From positions 63,121,915 through 63,185,914 of the forward strand of contig CM070575.1 of the NCBI GenBank assembly GCA_036346355.1: 64,000 bases of DNA, in the 5' to 3' direction. The translations under genes were made by a program, and so were the position numbers. The stretch comes from Rhipidocladum racemiflorum (Eukaryota; Streptophyta; Magnoliopsida; Poales; Poaceae). Positions 37,453-48,054 of this stretch are shown here, in pieces. Under the pieces are notes generated by a model, which worked only from the letters and a program-made list of their open reading frames with translations, was not told the origin of the DNA and did no database searches. How positions within the stretch are numbered: the stretch's first letter is position 1; each line of letters begins with the position of its first letter.

Positions 37453-37503
37453 TCCATCCTGGCGCGTCCAGCTGCTCATCTTCTACATCAGCGCCACATC
37501 AAG

Positions 37504-38349
37504 ATGCATAGGCTTGTTACAGTAGTGCGGCTTCTCGTGCTGCTGCTCTGCGCCGCGTCGGCGTCTTCCTCCGGCGATGTCGACTCCTACAGCTTCCCCG
37601 CCTTCAACGCCACCACCGGCGACGACCTCCAGGTCGTCACATCCATCCTCGTAACTGTTGGAAATCCCTTCGACCTGCTCCCCAGTTTCAACAGCTCCGA
37701 GGGGTTCCTGCTCCTCTCGCGGAAGGTCGACGTCTGGCGGGCCGGCGACGGCGGGGTGCCTGCGCGCGAGGCGTCGTTCAACACCAGCTTCACGCTCGAC
37801 GGCGGCGCCTCTCCCGTCTCGTTCGTCCTCCTCCTCGACCGCTTCCCCACGCTCAACAACCCGGCCGGCCTCCGTGGTGGTAACAGCTCGGCCGCCGGTG
37901 CCGAGGCCAACGCCACCAACGCCCTCGCCGCCGTCGAGGTAGGCACCGTCAAGTCGTACGCCCCGGAGTCTCCGGACGTCGGCCTCAACGTCACCATCAC
38001 GCCCAACCGTACCGCGCCGAGCCGCACCGTGTGGATCGAGTACAACGCCGTCGCACACCGTCTGTGGGTGTACGTTGCCGCCGGTGGCGAGGCAAGGCCA
38101 CCCAGAGCGCTCCTAGACGCGCCCCTCGACCTCGCCGGCCAGACCGGCCTCCGCACCACCCAGACCGCGTACGTTGGTTTCTTCGCCGCCACGGTCGGCG
38201 ATGTCATCCTCGGCGTCCGTGACTGGAACCTGACGGTCGACAGCCTCGGCGGCGACGGGAAGAAGGGTGTTGGAACAAAGATACCAAATATTTGGGATAA
38301 TCTTCTCTTTATTTCTCTCTTCTTTTCTTTCTGGTTTTTTTGCATATAA
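37504..38349 (+). CDS. Legume-lectin-domain protein, 3' end replaced by LTR-like DNA
   Basis: A single open frame of 281 residues starting at MHRLV, preceded by a TATA box. Residues 1-23 form a signal peptide. The rest to about residue 254 is an L-type (legume) lectin fold: YSFPAFN, then strands SFVLLLDRFPTLNN, VEVGTVKSY, TVWIEYN and YVGFFAATVGD, with several N-glycosylation sites. Where lectin receptor kinases have VEFDT, with a metal-binding Asp, this protein has VEVGT, so sugar binding may be weakened. After GGDGKKG the frame runs into LTR-like sequence (38267 on) and stops after 27 more residues. A membrane segment and kinase domain, if the ancestor had them, are absent. It may be a secreted lectin-like protein or a truncated receptor-kinase pseudogene. 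Confidence 0.75.
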   Translation: MHRLVTVVRLLVLLLCAASASSSGDVDSYSFPAFNATTGDDLQVVTSILVTVGNPFDLLPSFNSSEGFLLLSRKVDVWRAGDGGVPAREASFNTSFTLDGGASPVSFVLLLDRFPTLNNPAGLRGGNSSAAGAEANATNALAAVEVGTVKSYAPESPDVGLNVTITPNRTAPSRTVWIEYNAVAHRLWVYVAAGGEARPPRALLDAPLDLAGQTGLRTTQTAYVGFFAATVGDVILGVRDWNLTVDSLGGDGKKGVGTKIPNIWDNLLFISLFFSFWFFCI

Positions 38350-38529
38350 AACTCAACTATGCCTCTATATTTATACTAAAAATTATAGCCAAAGTAATAG
38401 AACAGGACTCTACTTCTTTGTCCTACTCCATCTCCTATTTCCTTATTCTACTCCGTCTCCTTATTCTAGTTGGACTCTTAGCCAATTACAAGATTATTTC
38501 CTAATAATCACCCTCTTAATCTTGTAACA
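38267..38529 (-). mobile_element. LTR-like sequence abutting the lectin frame
   Basis: On the minus strand it begins TGTTACAAG and ends TTTGTTCCAACA, the TG..CA pattern of a Copia-type LTR. No target duplication is visible, so it may be one end of a larger rearrangement. Confidence 0.5.
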
Positions 38530-38784
38530 TTGACTCTTACTTATAATTATTCATGCTAATTTTTCTTATGACAATAGCTTCACACCATCGTCGTTGCCTT
38601 CACACAAAATCGTCTTCCAGCAGTTTCACACCGCCACTTGTGCACGTTCCTCAACAATTTCACATCGCCATCTTCTCGTAGCTAGCTGTCTCTTACTGTT
38701 TTTGTCGTTGACCTCACACCTTCTCCACGCAACGGCATCTCACCACCATCATTATCGTAGCGGTCTCGCACCATCATTATCCAG
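38530..38784. other. Intergenic, TTCACACC-rich
   Basis: Recurring TTCACACC and CATCGTC motifs. No gene is recognised. Confidence 0.3.
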
Positions 38785-39061
38785 ATCAAATGACACCTTA
38801 ACCTGGTTATCGTACAATGGTGTTGGCTGTGTGATCGACGTGACGAGTAGCCTGTTTTGCCACGTAGGATGACACGCTGGGCAGTTTTAAGTGAATGACA
38901 TGTATAGCTCGCAAGGACTTTTCTTCCGAACCAAAATAGAGATGGGAGGGAGCTACATGGGCTGATGACCATGGAAGGAAGACTGGGAGTTCGATGGGAG
39001 AGAAGTCTATTTGGGCTTCAGCTTATATTGATCTAGCTCGGCTAGTGTGTTGTTCTACATA

Positions 39062-39234
39062 GTAAAATCATTCGGTCATTGCGTTGCACTGGCAACACCA
39101 TTATGCGAAACCGGGTCAGTATGTTATTCGAACCGGATTGCAAAGTTCTAATGGTCAAATACCTGGTTTCATAGTTTGAGATACCGGATAGACTTTGAAT
39201 CAAAATTTGAAGGGTTATATATGCTTCTTCCTAA
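39062..39234. mobile_element. Insert present only in duplication copy 2, foldback-related
   Basis: Copy 1 reads straight through at 35170. On the minus strand the insert resembles the sequence at 34830-34960 (CAAACTATGAAA..ATTTGAC..CGGGT), so in copy 2 the two form an inverted pair. Confidence 0.5.
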
Positions 39235-39480
39235 AAATGATAATACAATTGGAGTCTTCAATCTACTTGGGATTTATTTTACATCCTAGATTTTAAATTC
39301 ATCCTTTGTCAATTTTTATCCTAGACCACGTTCTTGTACTCATACCTGTCAACAGAGAATAACAGTTGCAGCAATATTAGACCACGTGCCAGCTAGCTTG
39401 CGAGGACAAACAACATAATAAAGTAGCTAGTCAGTACCGTGGGCGACAGACCAGGTAAGATAATTGTCTGCAAATCCTTA

Positions 39481-39712
39481 GGGTGCGTTTGGTTGCCTGT
39501 ACCAAGTGGTACATGTACGAGATGGTTCAAGAAAAAAATCATCTATGTGTTTGGTTGCTTGAATGGAACCATCCCATCCTGTACCAAGTGGTACAAATTT
39601 AAGGAATATTCCCTCTAGATGCTGAACCATTCCGTTCACCCAAAATAATGGAACCAAATGATACAGGACCATTCCATCCCGTTCAACCTCATCCCACGAA
39701 CCAAACGCACCC
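39481..39712. mobile_element. Tourist-like MITE C, 232 bp
   Basis: Ends GGGTGCGTTTGGTTGCC and its inverse, flanked by TTA (39478-39480 and 39713-39715). Copy 1 has the unoccupied site AAATCCTTAGTCAACC at about 35834-35849. Confidence 0.94.
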
Positions 39713-39798
39713 TTAGTCAACCACGGTGCGTGCTTTAGTTCGTTGACTAATCCACTAGGATCCATCCATCCATTACGAGGCTGAATATATATGCCGAT

Positions 39799-39983
39799 GA
39801 GGGAGACTAGGGAACGGTATACCGTTGCAACGGTATAGCCGTGAAACTTATGAAACATACTAGTTTAAGTGTTGGTTTCATGAGTTTCAGTGTTTAGTTT
39901 TATCAGTTTTTAGTGCTAAATTTCTTGAGTTTCAGTGAAAATTCATAAGTTTCATGAGTTTCAGAGGTATCTTAGTTTTTCTG
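39799..39983. mobile_element. Mutator-like MITE, 185 bp
   Basis: Flanked by a 9-bp duplication TATGCCGAT (39790-39798 and 39984-39992). The ends are weakly inverted (GAGGGAGACTAGGG and CAGAAAAACTAAGA). The site is empty in copy 1 near 35908. Confidence 0.72.
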
Positions 39984-40499
39984 TATGCCGATTGCTGAAT
40001 TTTCAACGCCCGTGCATTTAATCCGGAAAGAAAAAGGAGCACCGCGACTTATGCCTTCGAATTCATGAAAACTATCTAGATTAGCTATAAAAAAATAATA
40101 TCATTAGATTTTTTAAAATATACTTATATAACATTATAATTTATTTACATATATTGCTTAATGTAAAGTCATAAGGAGTATCAATGAAGAACGGAGAGTT
40201 CTTTACTGTACTAGCTCCCCTCAATTTTTTTTTCCCACAAAGATAACCTCTGTCTACTAGTATTTGCGAAAACAACCTCCTATCCCATCCTTGCCACGCC
40301 TCAAAGTGGAGGCAAGCCCTGCCGCACCCCAGGAAGAGCCGAAGAGGTAGGGGGGTTTGTCGCTCCCCCAGGAGAGGCGGACTTTTTTTTTTGTTGATTT
40401 AAATTTTTTTGTTGATTTTTGTTTTATTGATTTTTTTTAAATAAGTAGAGTGAAATATACCGCGAAAATTTTTTAGTACTAACTCGAATATTATTTTTA

Positions 40500-41436
40500 T
40501 AATCAAATTTTGTTTGTCACAATCAATTGAACACCGTGTTAAAGTTTTTTAGGCAATGGCTTTGCGCGGGGAGGAGAGAAGAGAGAGACACTGGCGCGTG
40601 GGACCAAGGCCCACGGGCAATGAGAGGGTGAGGTGTACGAGACCACAGCGCCAAGTCTGACGCGTGTGGGGGCTGTCGGGCCCATCTGTTAGGGAGAGAA
40701 GGAAAAGGATAACTCTTCCTCTTTGGGCTCCCTCCCAAACAGCAGTACAGAGGCATTTAAATCCCAGGTCAAATCGGTTTGAAACATTTTGAAATTTTTA
40801 AATGGTTTCCTGGTAAAGTTCCCCAACTGATGTAAAATTTCCAAGTAAAAAATCCTAAAATTTTAATTTACAAAAATCTGACAATTAGGGTCTATCAATT
40901 TTTCTTTTTCGGAGAAAACATTTATTTGAGGGGTTAAAATGCAATATAAAAATGGTAGCATAAAAATTTCAAGTTTTTTTATCAATATTTATTTTAAAAC
41001 AATTTTTTTTACAATTTTCAAATTTAATTCTCTACTATTTTTAAATTTTTAAAAATACTAAACTAGTTATGAATTCCCAAAATTTTTACCAGAGGTAGGA
41101 ATTACTTAGAGGGGCTTGTTGGTAAATTTTTTAGCTTTAAAAGAGTTGTACAAAATTTTAATTAATTCAGGCATGCTTATCAAATCAATGATCTCCACAT
41201 TTATTTACCTCAAATAAATGCTCCCACTTACTTTTGACTTTGGAAAAAGGTTAAGGCAGGCCAAAATCACTTTAGTAAAATTTTTATTACATTTTTACTT
41301 TTGCTTTTTTTTTTACTTTTCATCATTTCGCTAAATCCAAATATTGCTTTTCTTTTTGAAATTAAATCCCAAATAAGAATACAAATTTGAGAAATCAGAT
41401 TTTTTATTATTTTATTTAATAATATTTCAGGGTGTT
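40500..41436 (+). mobile_element. Gypsy LTR 3' portion
   Basis: AT-rich sequence ending TTCAGGGTGTTACA, the typical end of Tekay/Del-type LTRs. The left part is lost and no TSD was found. Confidence 0.45.
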
Positions 41437-41439
41437 ACA

Positions 41440-41815
41440 AATTAGAACCCATTACTAACCTTAGATCAGCAAGATTTGAATTGATATATAAGTTAGATCT
41501 AAACAATCTTTAAATTCTATCCTTACCAAGCTACATCTTGGATATAATGCAAATAGAACCATTACTAACATTAGATCACCCAACAACACATGGATCTACA
41601 AGCTAGATCTAAAAAAATCATCAAATTCTTTCGTTATCAAGCTAGATGTTGAATATAATGCAATTAAAACACATTACTAACCATAAATCACGAATAACAT
41701 ATGAATCTACAAGCTAGATCTAAACAATCTTTAAATTCTCTCCTAACCAACCTAGATATTGAATATAATGCAATTAGAACCCATTACTAAACTTAGATCA
41801 CCAAAATCAAATGAA
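41440..41815. repeat. Tandem repeat, about 3.5 units of 105-115 bp
   Basis: Units begin near 41443, 41546, 41663 and 41771 with variants of TAGAACCCATTACTAAC. Each includes AAGCTAGATCTAAA. It adjoins a CACTA terminus and is probably its subterminal region. Confidence 0.7.
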
Positions 41816-41929
41816 TATACTATCACCCTTCAAAATCGATGGTCTTCTTTCACACAATCGCCTCACAACCGCAGCCAGTCTCAAGATAGATCCCGAAACC
41901 CTAAAAAACATGAAGTGGCTCGGGGCTAT

Positions 41930-42157
41930 GTTTTATATACTGCTAGGAGATATCACAGACGGTTATATTTATAAACCGTCGGTGATATATAAAGAATTCC
42001 AGGCGGTTTTAGTATAAAATAGTCGGCGATAACACATGTAGCTATCACAGACGGTTTTAAGCTATAACGTTAGTGATGTTTGTCATTACAAATGCATGGC
42101 CGGTTTTTCAAAACCTTCTGTGATGAGGCGTCTAATATAAGCCTTTGTGCAGTAGTG
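41930..42157. mobile_element. CACTA right end
   Basis: The terminus, read inward, is CACTACTGCACAAAGG, then a stretch nearly identical to the left end at 58653. Several CACAGACGGTT subterminal motifs occur. The next three bases are CTA. The other end was not found. Confidence 0.7.
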
Positions 42158-42160
42158 CTA

Positions 42161-42572
42161 GTGAACGCTGGTAGCCAGCGATGTTGTTATCAATTGGAGA
42201 CTGAATTTCTTCACATGTAACACTGGTAATTAATCAAGTATTGTTAGTGATCAGGATTTCGTAGTTGTAGGTGCGCATGTACAACTGCACTGCGTCGGAG
42301 ATGCTATTGCTATCCGATCGACCCTCCGCTGCATTCCGTGCGACCGCCTCCGTTGCCCACCATCGTAACGAGGCTCGGACGAATGCAGTGCAAGGCCGGT
42401 AAGACATGCATGGTGCGATAGAATTACATTAGACAAACACACAAATATTAATACAACTAAATATCTCCGTGCGACTGCGTACAACTTTATCACGAGCATA
42501 CAAATAACGACGAGACGGGCACACACACACAATTTATTTTTCATGCATGCTATATATATATATATATATATA
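42161..42572. other. Intergenic, no gene recognised
   Basis: Short spurious frames only, with an (AT)n run at 42551-42572 directly before the Helitron-like element. Confidence 0.3.
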
Positions 42573-42804
42573 TCTACTATTATAAAGCAACAGTTGGTGG
42601 CAGTGGTGAGTTCTACCCACGTCATTAATTGCCTGCTTAATTGCTCACGCAAAAAACGAAGCGTTGCTTTAATTAGCCAGCTTTCGCAAGAAACGAAGCG
42701 TTAAAGATAGATGTTTGATCTTGTGAAATAATTTTTTTATTTTTTAATCTTTATTTTTCGTTATCAATTTTGTTTTTCGTAGCAATGCACGGGCATGTAA
42801 CTAG
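42573..42804. mobile_element. Small non-autonomous Helitron-like element, 232 bp
   Basis: Starts TCTACTATTATAAAG and ends GGGCATGTAACTAG, inserted between A and T. It shares the block AAACGAAGCGTTAAAGATAG and most of the 3' half with 34439-34686. Confidence 0.78.
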
Positions 42805-43007
42805 TATATATATATATATCAGCGCTCCCGATATTGCATGCATGGATGCATCGGGACAAGGGAGCGAGCTAGGTTTGTTAAGCATGCGGCATTGCATCAC
42901 TAAATTAAACACGCGACAGATCGACGTACGTAGACTGGGAGGAATGGATTGACTGATCAGCACGAGTACTGTAGGCAGGCACGGTCGCGGCAGGCTGCAT
43001 GCATGGC

Positions 43008-43293
43008 TTACTGGCCAGGGGTGGCTGGGTTAGGGCAGCGGCAGTCGTTCTTGAGCACGCAGTCGACGAAGCAGGTCCTAACCTCGTCGGCGGTATCGCC
43101 GGCCCCCCTGCAGGATGCACTTCCCTGCGCAAGCGCACTTCTTGGAGCAGACGCAGGCATTGGGATCAGGAACACCGGATGTCTTTTCAATGCAGATGGG
43201 ATTGACTTGAGCCGCGGCCATATGCATTCCGACGAACACGACGGCCAGCATCGCGCAAATGGCAGCCGTCTTCGCCTGAGCAGCAGAAGCCAT
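43008..43293 (-). pseudogene. Cys-rich secreted peptide gene with a one-base frame break
   Basis: The minus-strand frame opens with a 29-residue signal peptide (MASAAQAKTAAICAML..) and then has six Cys within about 30 residues (ACVCSKKCACAGKC). At a run of six G (plus-strand C6, 43103-43108) the frame is lost. The next frame continues with four more Cys (CFVDC..CRC) and a stop at 43008. The span is 286 bases, one more than a multiple of three. The Cys pattern suggests a secreted, disulphide-bonded defence-type or signalling peptide, but I cannot assign a family. It is either a pseudogene or a homopolymer sequencing error. A TATA box lies about 95 bases upstream. Confidence 0.72.
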
Positions 43294-43388
43294 TATATAT
43301 ATACTGTCAGAGACTGTATATGCTATATATGCGATCGATCGAGCTTCTCAAGCTGTAATTGCATGTGCTAGCTAGCTGCACCAGGAGG

Positions 43389-43397
43389 TATTTATAG
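43389..43397 (-). promoter_or_regulatory. TATA box of the Cys-rich peptide gene
   Basis: CTATAAATA on the minus strand, 96-104 bases upstream of the start codon. Confidence 0.7.
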
Positions 43398-43487
43398 AGC
43401 GGCGCCAAATGCCTGGCTTCCCTTTTACGATCCACGTTCTTTAATTCCATACCATATATGTTAGCTTGTTGCCTGCCAAAACCAAAA

Positions 43488-44289
43488 TGTAGATGCATGC
43501 GTCGAGTGGTCGATGCAAATTAACCTGGAAAGAGGTAGACGTCGTGACTCTCACAACACTACTTACGTCCTCTTGCCCGCCCATGCATGCAATGGATTAT
43601 ACTACTTGCTTTCCTTAATTGTGTTGGTCTTTTCTTACTTCATTAAATTGTGTTTTGGTTTTGGGGTGCCTTTACGAAAGCAAAAAATATATGGTTCTTT
43701 GCTTGGGGTCCAGCTAAAGCGACTTGACGGCGGTCCCCTGCATGCAGAAGAGCAAAAGAACAAGGTTGAATTACTCGATGGCTGCAAATTTTGAGAATCC
43801 ATCCAACGCCGTCGACGCTCTAGATAAAAGAAAAGCGCGAAGCAGTTGTACGGTGGGAGTTTTTCACTGGTGGAAGTTTTTCACTCCTTCGGATAGGTTC
43901 AACTAGAACCTTCACAAACTTCGCGAAGCTAGGCTTCTCACAATTCCGTTAAGAGCTCTCGCGCATGACGCTCTACACCGTCTAGGTGACGGCAAACACC
44001 AAGAGTAACAAGTCTAGTCTTCACTCTGTTGGAAATATGCACAATATTTTAATTCCAGATTTTACCAGGAAACAAATATCATAGATAAATAGTGATGCAC
44101 ACAGTAAAACTAACAGCAGTCTACACAGTGTACTTCCAAACATATATACTTAAGAAACAGAGTAAGATTGAGTCGAACGATCACGAACGACTTACAGTTG
44201 GGCTTGATGAAGAATAGGAAGCAGTGCAGCACATACGCGATCGTGGAAGAAATCGACGACGAGGAAGAAGCAGAGCGGTCGTGCTGAAG
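43488..44289. repeat. Duplicated 0.8-kb block, copy 1
   Basis: Nearly identical (about 97-98% by eye) to 48055-48862 in the same orientation. A short third copy lies at 51637-51815. From about 44028 (TGTTGGAAATATG) the sequence looks like the start of a Copia LTR. Confidence 0.9.
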
Positions 44290-44342
44290 TCATTAAGATG
44301 CTGAACATTGTGAGTGTGTCTTCCCTGTAATACCGATAAATG

Positions 44343-44345
<3 letters not shown>

Positions 44346-44386
<41 letters not shown>
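44346..44386. repeat. (AT)n microsatellite
   Basis: About 20 AT units. Confidence 0.9.
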
Positions 44387-44439
44387 CCATCTATGAAGTG
44401 ACCCCTTTGCCTAACTTTTGTATATATAGATACATGATA

Positions 44440-45190
44440 CGCGAGGCGAGAAAGAACAATAGATCGGTGGGTTTCCTCGACCCACTCTTAGTCTCGCAGC
44501 AAACAATAAACCAAGATGCATAAGCTGTAGAGGAATACATGCGACATGCCTTGGATGCTCAAAAAGATAAAAGTTTCATACTTTTACCCTTTAACCCAGG
44601 GTAAGTACTGCCCGACTTGCTATACTCTCATTTGTAATGTGCACACAATACTTTGGTGCTAATTGACCATGGCGACATACCTATGCAGGTTTCACTGGGT
44701 TCTAATTGTAATTCATATGGCCAAGAACCGGGTGATTTACGTTGATTCCTCACATACCGGCAACCACGACTTGAAACCTATCGCACTGTTAATCACCAGG
44801 TAACCACGTTGTTTAAGGTGGTTGTTGCTCTTGGAGTAGCTGAGGCTAACCTTTCGAAATCACGTAGGTCGGTTAAAGCTTTGCGAGATCCTTCTATTAA
44901 AAACGGGGATAAAGCGTTGTAGCACGATTTGAAGTTTTCGGTATAATCTATACAATATAATCCTATATCAAACTCCGTAATAATGATTCTGGAACTAAGG
45001 AATTCTATTTTTGCAGTGCCACCAACAGGGACAGGGCAATAACTGATGTGGATTTTATGTTTGCCATAACATGCATCTCCTCGTCAATGCAACACAAATG
45101 AATAACGATAAAACTTCGTTGAACGACAGGGAACTGGAGGCCATTCGAGGAAAACTTTCTTTTTTCCTAGTCACTGAAGTCATTAGTAAA
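44440..45190 (+). pseudogene. Ulp1-like (C48) protease domain of a CACTA-type transposon, decayed
   Basis: Plus-strand pieces in order: VGFLDPLLVSQQTINQDA, an in-frame stop, then AVEEYMRHALDAQKDKSF; then FNPG joined across a GT-AG intron (44601-44688) to FHWVLIVIHMAKNRVIYVDS; and further on CHQQGQGNN, stop, CGFYVCHNM. These match the His (FHW), Asp (VDS), Gln (CHQQ) and Cys (CGFYVC) active-site blocks of plant transposon Ulp1-like domains. Two stop codons, one directly before the catalytic Cys block, make it non-functional. A CACTA terminus lies downstream at 47032. The preserved intron argues against a processed copy. Confidence 0.72.
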
Positions 45191-45199
45191 AAAGGCGAG

Positions 45200-46600
45200 T
45201 TCTACGCAGGTGCCTAACTGCAAGAGTTAGGTTTATCTCTGTATTGCCACTTGTACTGTCATTAGTCAAAGCAATTCTATTTTTTCGATTTATTTCTTTG
45301 AAATGGATGTACGGATAGTGCTTGTGATGATCTGTGATCGCTGAAATGGATGTAATGTCTCTGTGTATCTGATGATCTGTGAAATGGATGTAATAATGCT
45401 TGTAATGTCTCTGTGATCGATGAAATGGATGTAATAATGCTTCTGTGTTGATCTTCAGTTGATGGGCATGAAGGGAGTCAACATATCTCATATCAAGAGC
45501 CATCTTCAGGTACTATATAGGATTTTCCAAGTATACATATGCCATACTATATCTTACCACTAGTGCAGACATATATCTTGCCGTATATCTGTGCTTTCTT
45601 TTTCAGATTTTTATGCGTCACAGGATGGAAACACGACATCTTCAGACAAAAACGCTTACACCATGCTCCGCAATCCTTTGGTCACCTTTTTGACATGGAC
45701 TCTTAACTAATGAAACTGATTTTGTTTTCATTTGCAACTTGCAGGTGTTGGATAGTGGGTTTTACATAGGCTAGGCTCCTAAATTGTGGATTACCGTTTT
45801 CAGTCCAATGATTGCATGCTGGAAGAATTGATTAGTCTCATGGAAAGAGAGGAAAACGACTCTGAATCCATTCCTGATCTCTGCCCCATAGGTAACTGTA
45901 CCTTTCCCTTGGAAGGAGATCTTGATTATTCTGTACAAGTCTTAAAAAATTGGTTCGATTTCCTATTTTAGAGCATTTAGATTTATGATAAATGTTTCGA
46001 TGCATATTTATTGTAAAAATATAAACATAATTGGTGGTTTATAATTATGGACATATAATAGAATGCTTCTGCTGGTTAGGTCACCTATTTTCATCTTTTT
46101 GATGTTTTCTCCTGGTGGAGATTTTATCTTTTAGGGGATGAGTGTTGACAGTGTAAACAAGTGTGCATATACAATAATTTTTTTACTATACTATGAGCTG
46201 ACATGAATCCATCTATGCAATATTAGTTGCCGACATGAATTCATCTATACAAGAAACTCAATTGCAATATTAGTTACTGACATGAATTCATCTATACAGT
46301 GTAAACAAGTGCCGCTACTTTGAAGAAGGAGAAGTTTGCGAAGCTGATTATAGCTCATCTTCTTGGCTCACCTGATTATAGCTGCATGCAGTTTGCGTAG
46401 TATATATAGCTACATTGCAGTTTGCGTGGATATTTTTTTAGTTTATTTGCTGAAATGGATGTAATGATAGTGCTATAATCAGCTTGGAACAATTGCTAAA
46501 TGAATCCCAAATCTGTGATCGCTGAAATAATGCTTCTGTCTAATAAGCGCAATGTAGCTTCGTGTTATGTCTGCTTGAGAGGGCATGGCTAGCATTTCCC
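45200..46600. other. Interior of the decayed CACTA-type region
   Basis: Several GAAATGGATGTAATGATGCTT-type repeats (45300-45440 and 46450-46540) and GACATGAATTCATCTATAC repeats (46200-46300). A 61-residue frame at 45786 is not assignable. Confidence 0.35.
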
Positions 46601-46624
46601 GAGGCTTAGCCAATAAGCGAGAAA

Positions 46625-47032
46625 AAAGGTGTATGTATGAAAACCATATCACAGACGGTTCACAACTAAGCACCGTCAGGATATAAATATCACGCGGTTC
46701 ATACATGTGGACCTTCTGTGATAGTTTGTATAACACAGACGGTTCATACACTAAACCGACTGTGATATCTACACTATCACAGACGGTTGGTATAAGGAAC
46801 CGTTAGTGATAGGATTTATATCACAGACGGTTCATATTACAAACCGTCAGTAGATTTAATATATCACTGACGGTTCTAAATAAGAATCGTCTGTAAGATT
46901 ATTATCACAGACGGTTAATAAAACCGTCTGTGAAGTGGCTCTATTATCACTGACCCAATGTTAGAGACGGTTCACAAAGCCGTCTCTGATGATATTTGTG
47001 AACCGTCTCTGATGGGCAATTCTGTAGTAGTG
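46625..47032. mobile_element. CACTA right end with subterminal repeats
   Basis: Ten or so CACAGACGGTT/AACCGTCTGTG motifs in both orientations, ending at TTCTGTAGTAGTG, the inverse of CACTACTACAGAA. The following three bases are AGG. The left end was not found. Confidence 0.78.
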
Positions 47033-47370
47033 AGGACTACGTATTAGTATCGGTTATTCTTGTGAAACTCGGTTATTCATCAGGACTACGTATTAGAGGA
47101 CACTAATATCCTTGCATATTAGCGTCGGTTATTCATGTGAACCGATTGGAATGAGGACTACGTATTAGTATCGGTTATTCATGTGAACTGATTAAAATGA
47201 GGATGCATATTGGTGTCAGTTCTTAATATAAACCGATTGGAATGATGACTACGTATTAGTGTCGGTTCTTAATATGAACCGATTGCAATGAGTATTAGTG
47301 TCGGTTCTTCATGTGAACCGATTGAAATGAGGATTGTTAGTGTCGGTTCTTAAAGAGAACCGATAGAAAT
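47033..47370. repeat. Interspersed tandem repeat, ATTAGTGTCGGTTCTT type
   Basis: Six or seven units of about 45-55 bp. Each contains GTCGGTTCTTxATGTGAACCGATTG-like inverted halves. It resembles CACTA subterminal repeats but uses a different motif from the adjoining end at 47032. Confidence 0.65.
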
Positions 47371-48054
47371 AGGTGATCAAATAAGTGCTGCTAAGGGTTT
47401 TATTTCATCAGAAGTTTCAACGTGAGTCTATAATCCCTTAAATTTTTCAAATATAGTTGAAGTTATTTGAAATTTTGTAAAAACATACTATGGGATACTA
47501 CAAAGCTTTTCAAAAAGTTTTTTTTCCTGAAAAAATAGTCTATATTCAAAAGATATGCTAAATTTCACTTCGTAGGCATGATTTTTGCTTAAAAAGTTGA
47601 AAAGTCAAAGCTTTTTCAAATAAAATCCAAATTGTTTGAAAATTTCCAAAAATAAATTTTGTAATATCTAGAAGATTTCCCAAAAAGAATTTGTATGGCA
47701 TGTGCAATCATATAAGATCCATTTGAGATCAAATTTGCTATTTTATTTCTAACATAGGGTTTTCAACATGATATGTGAACAATATCAAAAAATATGACAT
47801 GATGCGAATATCACATGGCAATCTTACAACTTTATTTACAATACAACCCTTCTTGATGATCTACATACATGTAATTTGTTCCATGTGTGTTGTCGTCACC
47901 GCTAAGACATGCTTCATCTGCCAAAACCAAAACAACAATCACATCCTTAATTTATACTTGCATTTGACCATAATTAGCATGATTGATGATCGTTAATCTA
48001 ACAATGTGAACCGAACAAACTAAACTATATTTGGGCCGAGGGTTTGCAAAATAT
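47371..48054. other. AT-rich DNA, no gene recognised
   Basis: Probably the interior of a transposon. Nothing specific is seen. Confidence 0.3.

Larger units (their letters stand above)
38785..40200. repeat. Segmental duplication, copy 2
   Basis: Matches 34865-36110. It contains three extra inserts (39062-39234, 39481-39712 and 39799-39983) and lacks the MITE at 35285. Confidence 0.85.

Noticed and set aside
37483..38345. Minus-strand frames across the lectin gene
   Set aside because: Shadows of the plus-strand lectin frame. The plus strand has the signal peptide, fold and TATA box.
39478..39858. 126-residue minus-strand frame
   Set aside because: It spans a MITE and its flanks; the frame would not exist without the insertion.
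42251..42652. 133-residue minus-strand frame
   Set aside because: It includes an (AT)n microsatellite and part of a Helitron-like element; no family match.
46625..47370. Regularly spaced palindromic repeats, considered as a CRISPR-like array
   Set aside because: Units vary, have no unique spacers, and end at a CACTA terminus in a plant genome.
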